Assembly: GCA_016000265.1 (NCBI GenBank)
Contig: JAECRL010000001.1
Coordinates: forward strand, 186,001 to 250,000
Length of the DNA: 64,000 bases
DNA from: Burkholderiales bacterium
GTDB taxonomy: Bacteria > Pseudomonadota > Gammaproteobacteria > Burkholderiales > Burkholderiaceae_C
Direction of reading: 5' to 3'
Under the pieces are notes generated by a model. The model saw only the letters and a program-made list of their open reading frames with translations. It was not told the DNA's origin and did no database searches. This document shows positions 8,777 to 16,979 of this stretch, piece after piece (the stretch's first letter is position 1; every line of letters begins with the position of its first letter). A program made the translations under genes and the position numbers.

Positions 8777-9870
8777 AGATCCTGTCCATCACACCCGCCT
8801 TCGCGCCTCAAATCGGCGGCATCGAGATGGTGGTGCAAGAGCTGGCAACCCGGCTGAACGCCCGAGGCCATCGGGTGGACGTGGCCCACGTGAACACAGC
8901 GCACCGGAGCCTGCACACCGAGCAGGTTGGCGGTCTCACGGTGCACCGAGTGCCTTTGTTGGGCCACCGCCTGCTGGGCCTGGCCCCAGCGCTCGGACCC
9001 TTGGCTGTTGGCTATGACCTGCTGCACGTACACGACCCCCAGTTGATGGCCATCACGGCCAGCGTGCGCCTGTTTGCGGGCCGTGTGCCGGCGGTGTTGA
9101 GCACGCACGGCGGCTTCCATCACACCCAGCAACTGTCGCTCTTCAAGCGCATGTTCGAGCGCTTTGGCTTGCGCCATGCCTTGAACCACTACCGCAGCGT
9201 GCTGGCCAGCAGCGTGGCCGATGAAGCGTACTTTCGTGCCTTCTCAGACCGCGTGGTGCTGTGCGGCAACGGTGTGGCCACCGACAAGTTCGGCGTGGTG
9301 CCGGTGTCCCTCGATCGCCCGCTGAACCGCTGGATCTACTGGGGTCGCTTGTCACGCAACAAGCGCGTGGACCAGCTCATCGACACCGTGGCCTTGGCGC
9401 ACCGAGAGGGCATGCCAGTGGACCTGCTGATTTGCGGCCGTGACTCCGATGGCCTTGCCGATCAGCTCAAGGCTCAGGTGGCCTCGCTGGGCCTGGGCTC
9501 TGCAATCCGGTTCGAGTCGCACCTGAATGACGACGACCTACTGCGCGAACTGCACACTCGCGGCGTTTACGCCACCGCCAGCGAGCATGAGGGCTTTGGG
9601 CTGAGCATCGTTGAGGCGATGGCAGCGGGCATGCAGATCCTTTGCCGGGACATGACGCCACTCAACACATTTGTCCAGCTGGGCATCACGGGGCAGTTCA
9701 TGCGCTTTGACTCAGGGTCGACGGACTCACAAGCGTTGCGTGCGTTGCTGCAACAAGGTGTCACTGAACGTGCGCGGGGCCGACATCAGGCGCATTCAAT
9801 CGCAAGCCAGTACAACTGGGATGGGGCTGTTACTCGTTTCCAATCGAGTTTTGAGAGGTGCCTGCCGTGA
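8773..9870 (+). CDS. Glycosyltransferase family 4
   Basis: A 365-residue cytoplasmic GT-B enzyme. The N-terminal domain has the glycine-rich GGIEMVVQELA (15-25) and LLHVHDPQ (83-90). The donor domain has YWGRLSRNKRVDQLI (189-203) and the E-x7-E signature region EHEGFGLSIVEAMAAG (271-286). The ATG at 8773 overlaps the acyltransferase stop by four bases, and its own stop overlaps the following SGNH gene, so it sits in the middle of a coupled plus-strand operon. It probably adds one sugar of the repeat unit from a nucleotide-sugar donor, identity unknown. Confidence 0.85.
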   Translation: MKILSITPAFAPQIGGIEMVVQELATRLNARGHRVDVAHVNTAHRSLHTEQVGGLTVHRVPLLGHRLLGLAPALGPLAVGYDLLHVHDPQLMAITASVRLFAGRVPAVLSTHGGFHHTQQLSLFKRMFERFGLRHALNHYRSVLASSVADEAYFRAFSDRVVLCGNGVATDKFGVVPVSLDRPLNRWIYWGRLSRNKRVDQLIDTVALAHREGMPVDLLICGRDSDGLADQLKAQVASLGLGSAIRFESHLNDDDLLRELHTRGVYATASEHEGFGLSIVEAMAAGMQILCRDMTPLNTFVQLGITGQFMRFDSGSTDSQALRALLQQGVTERARGRHQAHSIASQYNWDGAVTRFQSSFERCLP

Positions 9871-10745
9871 GAAAAATTACCTCGCGCATCGCCATGGCCA
9901 TGGTGTTGCTTGTCGGGTTGGCCGAACTGACACTGCGTGTGATCGGCATGGTGGATTTCCCGCTGTACCACGCCGACGCGCGCATCGGCTATGTCCCGAT
10001 GGCTTCTCAGGAGGGAAGCTTTTTGCGGCGCAACACCTGGGCGTTCAATGAAATGAGCATGGGCACTGCGCGGCGATTTGACCCAAGCGCTGCCGCGAAT
10101 GACGTCTTTCTGGTTGGCGACAGCATCGTTCTGGGGGGCAACACTTTGCCGCAAGGCAGCAAGCTCGCGTCGCTCATGGAGGCACAACAAGAACGCCGCG
10201 TTTGGCCGATCGCGGCTGGCAGTTGGGCATTGCGCAACGAGCTTCGATACATCAAGGACCACCCTGACGTGGCCCGAAAGGTCGGCCGCCTCGTTCTGGT
10301 GCTGAACTCGGCTGACTTCGGCGAGGCGTCAAGTTGGGCTTGCGAATTGACCCACCCTCGTCAGCGGCCCGCGCTGGCTTTGCTTTACGTTGCCAGGAAG
10401 TATGTCCATGACTGGGCCCCATGCGGTTCTCCACCGCAGGAGTTGCAGGTGCCCCCCGGTGATTGGCGAGCTGAGCTGCGACATTTGGTGGACGAGGGGG
10501 TCGTGCGCCCAGCGGACACCACCGTGGTTCTGTACCCCACACGCAAAGAAGCGGGGGAGCCGACCCTCATGGCGTGGGCGCTGGAGTCACGGATGGTTGA
10601 ATTGAAGGCCGTCATGGGAGACACGGTCAGGTTCATCAGTGTGGGGAGAGACCATCGCTGGACGACGGATCTTTATCGCGATGACATCCATCCGTCAGCT
10701 CAAGGGTATGCGGTGTTGGCCAAAGTGATTGGCGCCGGCCTCTAG
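9867..10745 (+). CDS. SGNH-hydrolase-like protein, membrane anchored or secreted
   Basis: A 292-residue protein with an N-terminal hydrophobic segment (about 8-26) and SGNH-hydrolase-like signatures: FLVGDSIVLGG with the Gly-Asp-Ser nucleophile motif (Ser86), and DDIHPSAQGYAVLA with the Asp/His pair (Asp272, His275). Such proteins act as esterases or acyltransferases on extracytoplasmic glycans; alginate and peptidoglycan O-acetylation proteins belong to this fold. The GTG at 9867 overlaps the upstream stop (GTGA) and is served by GAGAGG at 9853-9858; a GTG at 9858 would overlap that ribosome site. With two acyltransferases in the same cluster, a role in O-acyl modification is a fair inference. 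Confidence 0.75.
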   Translation: MRKITSRIAMAMVLLVGLAELTLRVIGMVDFPLYHADARIGYVPMASQEGSFLRRNTWAFNEMSMGTARRFDPSAAANDVFLVGDSIVLGGNTLPQGSKLASLMEAQQERRVWPIAAGSWALRNELRYIKDHPDVARKVGRLVLVLNSADFGEASSWACELTHPRQRPALALLYVARKYVHDWAPCGSPPQELQVPPGDWRAELRHLVDEGVVRPADTTVVLYPTRKEAGEPTLMAWALESRMVELKAVMGDTVRFISVGRDHRWTTDLYRDDIHPSAQGYAVLAKVIGAGL

Positions 10746-10784
10746 CGCGTAGGCGGTGAATTCAGTATTCATTGAGGGGCGTTC

Positions 10785-11810
10785 ATGCTTGGGCATTCTG
10801 GTCTTTTCGGCAAAGCTGATGTCGTTGTGAACATCCTCCTGTCGATGTGCATTGCGGCGGCCTATGTCCTCGGGTCCCACATGCTGCCGCAGTCGTACGT
10901 CTCGGCGGAGGCGGCCTTGAGCATCGATGCGCCGTTTGTCTACCGTTTGCTGCTGCCCTACGGGCTTGGCCTGGTGTGCTCGCCCCAAGTCCTGGATTCA
11001 TTCCTGCTGCGGTTCTCTGTTGCCGCTGTCTCGGTTTTCGTCATCTTGGCGTGGCTTCCGGCTTACCTGCGACGCATGTCATTTGGAAATGTCGAGGCAA
11101 GTTTTCATGGCGTGTTGGTGCAAGTGGCCGGCGCTGCGGTGCTGTGCGCTCACTACGTGCTGCCACACCGATTCCACTTTTATTACATCTATGACCTGCC
11201 CGCGATCGTCTTCTATTTGGCGTTGTTCCTGTGCTTGACCAGTGAGCACCCCTGGCGTTGGTGGGCCGCGCTGCCATTGGCGGCCATCTTGTCGCTGAAC
11301 CGGGAAACGGTCGTTGTCGCGGTGTTGCACGCCCTGATGCTGAACTGGACCGTCTCCAAGGATGGGTTGCCTGGGAAGTTCAAGCTGCTGGCTCAAAGCG
11401 CCGCGTTGGTCGCGGTGGTGGCTTTGGTGCGGCTGGCCGTCATGTCCGCGATCTCGGCGCCGCATGGCGAAGTGGCCGAGTACATGGATGGTCAGGACAT
11501 TCGGCTGCTCGCGAATCTCCGTCGGGTCGCAGGCCAGGTGCAGCACACCGTCACCATCGCCTACTTCGGCTTCGGCTTGCTGGTCTGGCTGCCGATGGTG
11601 TGGTCGAAATTGCCTCGCGCTATGAGGCAGTTGTTCCAGTGGTCGTTGTTGCCGATGGGGCTGCTGTTCGTGGTGGGCAACCCGACCGAATTGCGCATCT
11701 TCAATGAGTTCGTGCCGCTGTTTGCCGTGGGCCTCGCCGTCTTCCTCGGCACCCGGCTGCCAGGGCGTTGGTTGGCTTTGCTCAACCACCGTCCTGCCAC
11801 GTCGCATTAG
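10785..11810 (+). CDS. Polytopic membrane protein of EPS locus, unknown function
   Basis: A 341-residue protein with eight to ten hydrophobic helices and no soluble domain. The ATG at 10785 follows GAGGGGCG. A polar LSLNRETVVVAVLHAL stretch around residue 168 resembles conserved polar motifs in some uncharacterised membrane proteins of polysaccharide loci. It lacks the DD or DE motif of GT-C glycosyltransferases and the long periplasmic loop of Wzy polymerases, so I do not assign it to either. It ends the plus-strand decoration cluster and collides with a minus-strand remnant, overlapping it by four bases. Confidence 0.6.
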   Translation: MLGHSGLFGKADVVVNILLSMCIAAAYVLGSHMLPQSYVSAEAALSIDAPFVYRLLLPYGLGLVCSPQVLDSFLLRFSVAAVSVFVILAWLPAYLRRMSFGNVEASFHGVLVQVAGAAVLCAHYVLPHRFHFYYIYDLPAIVFYLALFLCLTSEHPWRWWAALPLAAILSLNRETVVVAVLHALMLNWTVSKDGLPGKFKLLAQSAALVAVVALVRLAVMSAISAPHGEVAEYMDGQDIRLLANLRRVAGQVQHTVTIAYFGFGLLVWLPMVWSKLPRAMRQLFQWSLLPMGLLFVVGNPTELRIFNEFVPLFAVGLAVFLGTRLPGRWLALLNHRPATSH

Positions 11811-12049
11811 GGTTGCCGCAACACGATGAACCGGTCTTTACGGAACACCTCGGTGTACTGGTAGCCGCCATTTGCGATGGTGGCGCCAATCCAGGCAAAG
11901 ATGCCCTGGTCTCTGGCGAGAGGCATGAACAGGGTGAAGACCAGCCCTGTCAGCGACAGGGCACACAGGCAAAGCACCAGAACCGTGACCACACGCATCG
12001 CCACGATCGCATGAACGCGGTTGGACAGGCCCGCGGTCAGTTCAGGCAT
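11807..12049 (-). pseudogene. Truncated GT-C (GT39-like) glycosyltransferase remnant
   Basis: This reading frame encodes 80 residues: one hydrophobic helix (about 18-42) followed by RDQGIFAWIGATIANGGYQY (46-65). That pattern closely resembles the first extracytoplasmic loop of GT39-type polyprenyl-phosphate-dependent transferases, where D-x-G-x-[FY]-x-[YW]-I-G and a GG-x-x-Y block lead into a roughly 500-residue enzyme. Here the frame ends 15 residues later, and no continuation is visible in any minus-strand frame because the intact plus-strand gene 10785-11810 begins there. It looks like the 5' stub of a gene cut by a rearrangement, though a functional small membrane protein cannot be excluded. 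The start overlaps the upstream GT-C gene by 13 bases. Confidence 0.5.
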
Positions 12050-13656
12050 GTGGGATGGACCTCGTACAAGGTCAGTGCTGACACGGCCCACGCGGCAGCG
12101 CCTTCGTCCAGCACGCGCACGGGCCTGATGCAGATCGCGACCCTGGGGTCGTTGTAGCCACCCCGCACACGCATGCCATAGCTGCGGAACATGTTGGCGT
12201 AATCGACGATGTATCGGATCTTTCGCTGGCCAACGTAATCCAGCAGCGTGTTGCTCTGGATGTAGGGCACGGCGTCGTCGTTGGTCAGGCCGTCGAGGTT
12301 GATGTAGGGCTGCTCAGAGAAGTAGCTGATGATCCCGGCATTCCATCCGCCGTAGGCGATGTCACGGGGTTGCTCCTTCAGGAACAGCGCCGCCTGCAGC
12401 ATCCCGGCTTGGTGGGGCCAGGTCACTTTGTTCAGGTGCAGCAACCCTGACACAGCGAATGCCGCTGCGATCAGGCCAGCCACCCAACGCCGGGTGTCTT
12501 GCAGCATCAGGTGATAAAGCCCGCCCAGGGCCAAGCCGACGGGCAGCAGCAGGTTGGCGGCATACCAGCTCTGCAGCGCAGCCGAGTTGTGCTTGTAGAA
12601 AACGACGTAACCCAAGCAGGTCACGACACACCCCAGCCAAAGGAAGAGGCTGGGGGTCACCAGGGCCTGCCGCCCAGCAGGGCCCATTGAGCGCCAGCGG
12701 TAAACCACGCCGGAGGCCACAGCCGCAGCAACGATGGCTGCCATCCAAGGGAACCAGTGGTATAGCAGGCGTGTGTGCTCCACGCTCAGCCCGCGGGTCA
12801 GCGCACCGATGTCGGTGGCAAAGGGCACGGTCAGCGGAAAGACAACCAGCAAGGGCGGCAGCCAGCTGTGCCCCACCACCGCTGACCAGTGCAGCTTGAT
12901 CTGGGCGCTGGCTTGAGAGAACTCGCCAGAGATGTGATGGGTGTGAAGCAGCACGATCACGACACCCAGCACCGCACCAGCCAGCGCACAAATCAGGCGC
13001 TGCCGGGTGACCAGCGGCACGACCTTGTGCCCAGCCCAGCCCAGTACGCACAGGCAGCCGGCAAGCAGGCCGAAGTCCGAGCGCGCCATGGAGCCGAGCG
13101 CCGCTGTCGCGACCAGGGCCGTCGCGGTGAGCCAGTTGAGTGGCGCGGTGCGCCCCAGCTGGAACAGCATCAGTGACGCCAGCAGGATGACCAGCCATGA
13201 CTCCATCATCGAGGTGCTTTGCACCAACGCGGCCACGGAGAAAAAGGGGGCGATGGCCACCAGAGATGCCGCGCGCCCCCACCACCCGCGCACCGTGACC
13301 CAGGTCAGCCAGACTGCGATGGCCATCGACAGCGATGCCAGCACGCTCACCAGCAGGTAAACATCTCGCCACGATGCTGAGGGCGCGATCTTGTAGACCG
13401 CCACCAGGCCGTAGGCGTACAACATGTGAAAGCCCGTGGTGGGGGCCGTGCCATCGAAGGTCCACAGGCCCAACTTTGCATGGTTCTGCGCGAGCTTGAT
13501 GTAGTAGAAGGCGTCGTCTGGCACAACACCCACAAGGGTGGCATCGGGCGCCAAATAGAAGTGGATGACGCGCACGGCCAGCGCTGTCAGCAGGGCCAGT
13601 GAAATGAGCCAGGCGATGCGCGTGTCACGCAGAGGCTGGGTGTGTGGGCTGGACAT
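12037..13656 (-). CDS. GT-C superfamily membrane glycosyltransferase
   Basis: A 539-residue protein with about ten to twelve transmembrane helices and a soluble C-terminal tail. The first loop after helix 1 carries VPDDAFYYIKLAQNHA, with the Asp-Asp pair (47-48) expected of GT-C enzymes that use polyprenyl-phosphate sugars, followed by TTGFHMLYAYG. The C-terminal region (about 420-539) includes YGGWNAGIISYFSEQPYINL, which resembles the periplasmic domain of such proteins. It lies eight bases below the GT9 gene in module A and would act on the periplasmic face, adding a side sugar to the lipid-linked or exported glycan. Donor and acceptor are unknown. Confidence 0.75.
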   Translation of the reverse strand: MSSPHTQPLRDTRIAWLISLALLTALAVRVIHFYLAPDATLVGVVPDDAFYYIKLAQNHAKLGLWTFDGTAPTTGFHMLYAYGLVAVYKIAPSASWRDVYLLVSVLASLSMAIAVWLTWVTVRGWWGRAASLVAIAPFFSVAALVQSTSMMESWLVILLASLMLFQLGRTAPLNWLTATALVATAALGSMARSDFGLLAGCLCVLGWAGHKVVPLVTRQRLICALAGAVLGVVIVLLHTHHISGEFSQASAQIKLHWSAVVGHSWLPPLLVVFPLTVPFATDIGALTRGLSVEHTRLLYHWFPWMAAIVAAAVASGVVYRWRSMGPAGRQALVTPSLFLWLGCVVTCLGYVVFYKHNSAALQSWYAANLLLPVGLALGGLYHLMLQDTRRWVAGLIAAAFAVSGLLHLNKVTWPHQAGMLQAALFLKEQPRDIAYGGWNAGIISYFSEQPYINLDGLTNDDAVPYIQSNTLLDYVGQRKIRYIVDYANMFRSYGMRVRGGYNDPRVAICIRPVRVLDEGAAAWAVSALTLYEVHPTCLN

Positions 13657-13663
13657 GGTGGAT

Positions 13664-14737
13664 TCAGGCAGCTTGCGCGCGGAGTGTCTGTTGGAGGGCG
13701 GCTTGCCCTTGGACGCGGTCGAGGTTGTTCACATCACCGTCTGAAAGGGGGGTGACCAAACTGGCCAGTGGCGATGCCGGTGCCCAGACGATGGTGGTGT
13801 AGTGGGAGTCGTGGAACAGGACGGTGGACGGGATCGCGAGCGCCGCTGCGATGTGCCCGATGCTCGTGTCGGGTGTGACCACGGCCTGGCATTGAGCGAC
13901 GAGCGCCGTCAGCTCCCACAAACTCATGTCGGGCGGGGCGAGCATCAAGTCAGGTGTGCCGCCCACGCCATGACGTTGGGCAAACGCGTCACGTTCTGGG
14001 CCCGGCACGTTGAAGACGATCCGCGCGCCCGGGCACGTGGCCTGCACCTGCGCCATGAGCCAGTCGATGGTGTCGCCGTTGAAAGTGCGGTGGGGGCCGG
14101 CGCCAAACGTGTTGAGGAACACATGGGGCACGCCTGCGGCCAAGGTCACGCGGGGCGTGAGGCCGCTTGAGGCCACGTCTTTGAGTGCGCTGTCAGTTTG
14201 GTAATTCAGGGACAGCAGTTCGCAGACAGCGCACAGGCGATCGGTGACATGTCGGCGCGGGTGGTCGTAGCTGTGGTCAGCGATGGAGTAGCTGAACAGC
14301 TTGTATCGCCCGACGTTCAGGCCGATGCTGATGCGCGGCTTGACGCTGCGCATGAAGCGCACGGTGTCCAGGCTGAGGAAGGCTTCGGTCGAGACAAACA
14401 CATCGACCTGGCCCACCGCTGCGAGCACCGCTCGTGCGGTGGTACCGCCTGTGGTCGCCCCGATCACCGCATGAACGCCGGGAATGCGTTCCCAGAAGCC
14501 CTGGAGTGATGGCGCGCACACCACCACGATGCGCAGGTCAGGGCGCTGGCTGAACAGGCTGGACACCAGGGTGGTGTGCAGCACCGAGTCGCCCAGCTTG
14601 CCGTCGGGTTGCCAGATCAACACCGCAGCGCCTTGGGCGGGGGTGAATGGGCCGTTGGGCTGCCGCCAGTAGTAACGGTCGTCTCGATCAGCCAGCCAGT
14701 CCAGCAGCAACCCCCTCAGGGCGGTTTTGAGTTTCAT
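13664..14737 (-). CDS. Glycosyltransferase family 9 (heptosyltransferase-like)
   Basis: A 357-residue GT-B enzyme. An N-terminal extension of about 35 residues precedes LIWQPDGKLGDSVLHTTL, with the GT9 motif GKLGD at 46-50. The donor-domain signature VTPDTSIGHIAAAL lies at 287-300. It differs from the GT9 protein at 2736-3764 in length and motif detail (PDTSIGH rather than HDSGPMH), so they are not recent copies. It sits seven bases after the WcaI-like gene in a tightly packed minus-strand run. It probably adds one sugar to the module-A glycan; the donor sugar is not deducible. Confidence 0.8.
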   Translation of the reverse strand: MKLKTALRGLLLDWLADRDDRYYWRQPNGPFTPAQGAAVLIWQPDGKLGDSVLHTTLVSSLFSQRPDLRIVVVCAPSLQGFWERIPGVHAVIGATTGGTTARAVLAAVGQVDVFVSTEAFLSLDTVRFMRSVKPRISIGLNVGRYKLFSYSIADHSYDHPRRHVTDRLCAVCELLSLNYQTDSALKDVASSGLTPRVTLAAGVPHVFLNTFGAGPHRTFNGDTIDWLMAQVQATCPGARIVFNVPGPERDAFAQRHGVGGTPDLMLAPPDMSLWELTALVAQCQAVVTPDTSIGHIAAALAIPSTVLFHDSHYTTIVWAPASPLASLVTPLSDGDVNNLDRVQGQAALQQTLRAQAA

Positions 14738-14743
14738 GGCGGT

Positions 14744-15991
14744 TCAGGCTTGCGCAGAGAACGGCGCCGGGCGCTCCCGAAACGCCACCATGTCGTTGGC
14801 CAGCTTGCCCAGCACGGCGTCCCTGCCGATTTGCTCCTCGGCATAGCGGCGCGCGGTTAACCCCATCTGGCGGCGGCCTTCTGCGTCGTCGGCCAATTGC
14901 ACGATGGCCTGGGCCAGCGCAGGTGCGTTTTCCGGGGGCACCACGAGGCCGCACTGGCTCACGACCGAAGCGATCTCGCTGCCTGGGTTGCAGGTGGCGA
15001 TGATGGCGCGGCCGCTGGACACCATGCCGGTCAGCTTGGACGGCAGCACCAGGTCTTCGGCCTCGGGGCTTTGCGGCAGCAGGTGGATGTCGGCCAGGCC
15101 CAGCAGGTCGGCCAGGCGCTCCACCGGCTGCAGCGGCAGCAGGTGCACGCGGTCGAGGTCGCTGCAGGCCTTCTCCAGCTCTGGCTTCATCACACCATCA
15201 CCGCAGATGACGTAGTGGATGTCCACCCGGGTGGACAGCAGCTGTGCCGCCTGAGGGATGACCATGAGGCCCTGCTTGCGGCCCAGCGAACCAGAGAACA
15301 GACACACCACGGCGGTGTCGGGAATGCCCAGTTGCTTGCGGTAACTGCTTGGCTGCGTCAGGGGCCTGATGCGATCGATGTCCACCCAGTTGGGGAACAG
15401 GCGGCAGCGTTCAGCTGGGATGCCTTTGTTCTTGAGCAGCGCCAACATGCGACCAGAGATGGTGGATACGGCATCGAAGCGCCGCATCATGGCGCTTTCC
15501 AGTCCGCGCACCACGTAGCGTGCCAGCCCACCTTTCAGCAGGCCCATGGTGAAGGCCACGTCCACCTCGAAATCCTGCACGTGCAACCAGGCGGTGGCGC
15601 CGGTCATGCGGGCTGTCAGGCAACCCATGGGACTGCACATGAATGAGGGCGCCACGGTCAGCACCACGTCGGGCTTCCATCCCCATTGCATGACCATCAG
15701 CGGCAGCGAGGTCAGGCTGAAGCTGGCCAGATGCAGCACGCGTTTGAGGCCGCCTGGGTTGCGGGGCACCCACAAAGGTGCGCGCCACACGGTGCAACCC
15801 CGGATTCGTTCCTTGCGGTAGGGCGGCCAGCGGTAGCCCTCGGCCACCTTCCAGTCGGGGTAATAGGGAGGGGCTGCCACCACGCGAACCTCATGACCCT
15901 GCTGCGCCAGCCATTCGGCCATCTCGCCCGAGTATTTGCCGATGCCTGTGGGCTCGGGGGCGTAGTTCGCGCTGTAGATGAGGATCTTCAT
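14744..15991 (-). CDS. wcaI: WcaI-type glycosyltransferase (GT4)
   Basis: A 415-residue GT-B enzyme that matches the colanic-acid WcaI pattern: start MKILIYSANYAPEPTGIGKY, AAPPYYPDWKV (39-49), RAPLWVPRNP (70-79), and HVQDFEVDVAF (137-147). The C-terminal donor domain has LFSGSLGRKQGL and LLPQSPEAEDLVLPSKLTGM. In colanic acid, WcaI adds a fucose to the lipid-linked repeat, which fits the gmd and fcl genes of the same cluster. Transferring this specificity here is inferred. Gaps to neighbours are 4 and 6 bases. Confidence 0.8.
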   Translation of the reverse strand: MKILIYSANYAPEPTGIGKYSGEMAEWLAQQGHEVRVVAAPPYYPDWKVAEGYRWPPYRKERIRGCTVWRAPLWVPRNPGGLKRVLHLASFSLTSLPLMVMQWGWKPDVVLTVAPSFMCSPMGCLTARMTGATAWLHVQDFEVDVAFTMGLLKGGLARYVVRGLESAMMRRFDAVSTISGRMLALLKNKGIPAERCRLFPNWVDIDRIRPLTQPSSYRKQLGIPDTAVVCLFSGSLGRKQGLMVIPQAAQLLSTRVDIHYVICGDGVMKPELEKACSDLDRVHLLPLQPVERLADLLGLADIHLLPQSPEAEDLVLPSKLTGMVSSGRAIIATCNPGSEIASVVSQCGLVVPPENAPALAQAIVQLADDAEGRRQMGLTARRYAEEQIGRDAVLGKLANDMVAFRERPAPFSAQA

Positions 15992-15995
15992 GGAC

Positions 15996-16829
15996 TCACC
16001 TTTTCGACGGTTGCTGCCGTTCCAGTTCGTCGACCTTGAGCACGATCATGTACTCGTAGATGGACTGCAGGATGGCGTAACGCAAACCCGCGACGCCGTC
16101 GAGGAACCCACGCTTGCCCACGTACAGCAGCAGGAATTTCACAAAGGGGCGCAGCGGCAAGCGGTAGAAAAGTTCCTTCTGGTGGTAGCGGCGCTCGTTG
16201 AAGTCTTTCGCCGTGAAGGCTTTGGCCAGCGAGAACGGCGCTTGACCACGGCGATTGGCCATGATTTGTTCGGCCTCGAAGCGGCTGTACGAGTTGTGGC
16301 GGTCAAGCCAGTGGCCGATGCCCTTGCTGAAGGGGAAGTGATCAAGGTATCCCGTCACTTCGCCAACAGGGCCGTCGGCGATGGAGATGGGGTTGACCAG
16401 CCGTTCGTATCGCATCTTCTCGGGGCGGAACAACCGCATGTAAAACGGCGAGGCTTGGACGTGCTTGAGCCAGGTGCCCACGAAGAAATCGCGACGCTGC
16501 ACCCGGAAAGCCACATTGTCTCCCGCTTGGTCGACGGCCTTCTGTGCGCTTGCCATCAGTTCGGGTGACATGCGCTCGTCGGCGTCGATGTAGAACACCC
16601 ATTCGTGCTTGAACGGGATGTTGGCCAGCCCCCAGTTCTGGTGCGCTGCCCAGTTGTCGAATGCGCGCTTGGTGACCTTGGCGCCGAACTGTTCGGCGAT
16701 CTCCACTGTGCGGTCGGTGCTCAATGAGTCGTACACATGTACGTCGTCCGACCACGCCACGCTGGCAAGGCAGCCGGGCAGGTCTTGCTGTTCGTTCTTC
16801 GTCAGGATGAGGACGGAAATCTGGCTCAT
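15996..16829 (-). CDS. Glycosyltransferase family 2 (WaaE/KdtX-like)
   Basis: A 277-residue GT-A enzyme. The N-terminal ISVLILTKNEQQDLPGCLAS (4-23), the first Asp of DSLSTDR (34-40) and the metal-binding YIDADERM (80-87) are the hallmarks of the WaaE/LgtF branch of GT2, beta-glucosyltransferases acting on LPS core or glycan. The C-terminal part (about 220-277) has an amphipathic stretch rich in Phe, Arg and Lys (LRPFVKFLLLYVGKRGFLDG), which members use to associate with the membrane. It begins a sub-run of five minus-strand frames after a 150-base gap that carries phased GTGAC repeats. No Shine-Dalgarno sequence is obvious. Confidence 0.85.
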   Translation of the reverse strand: MSQISVLILTKNEQQDLPGCLASVAWSDDVHVYDSLSTDRTVEIAEQFGAKVTKRAFDNWAAHQNWGLANIPFKHEWVFYIDADERMSPELMASAQKAVDQAGDNVAFRVQRRDFFVGTWLKHVQASPFYMRLFRPEKMRYERLVNPISIADGPVGEVTGYLDHFPFSKGIGHWLDRHNSYSRFEAEQIMANRRGQAPFSLAKAFTAKDFNERRYHQKELFYRLPLRPFVKFLLLYVGKRGFLDGVAGLRYAILQSIYEYMIVLKVDELERQQPSKR

Positions 16830-16890
16830 GCGATGGGTGTTGCAACTCGTCGGGAATGGCTCGTCATCGAACGGACTGACGAATCTCGCG

Positions 16891-16969
16891 GTGACGCTGA
16901 GGTGACCGCAGGTGACGTGCCGTCACCGAAGGAGACTAGTGAAGATATGTGACATGACGTTCTCGTCAC
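16891..16969. promoter_or_regulatory. Phased GTGAC/GTCAC repeat array
   Basis: Six copies of the pentamer GTGAC or its complement GTCAC fall within 79 bases, starting at 16891, 16902, 16912, 16922, 16949 and 16965. The first four are spaced 11, 10 and 10 bases, one helical turn apart. The third and fourth form the perfect palindrome GGTGACGTGCCGTCACC (16911-16927). The array lies 62-140 bases upstream of the GT2 start codon in the only sizeable gap of module A, so it looks like a multi-site operator for an internal promoter. The cognate regulator is unknown, and no convincing -10/-35 pair was found. Confidence 0.45.
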
Positions 16970-16979
16970 CATCGCTCAT

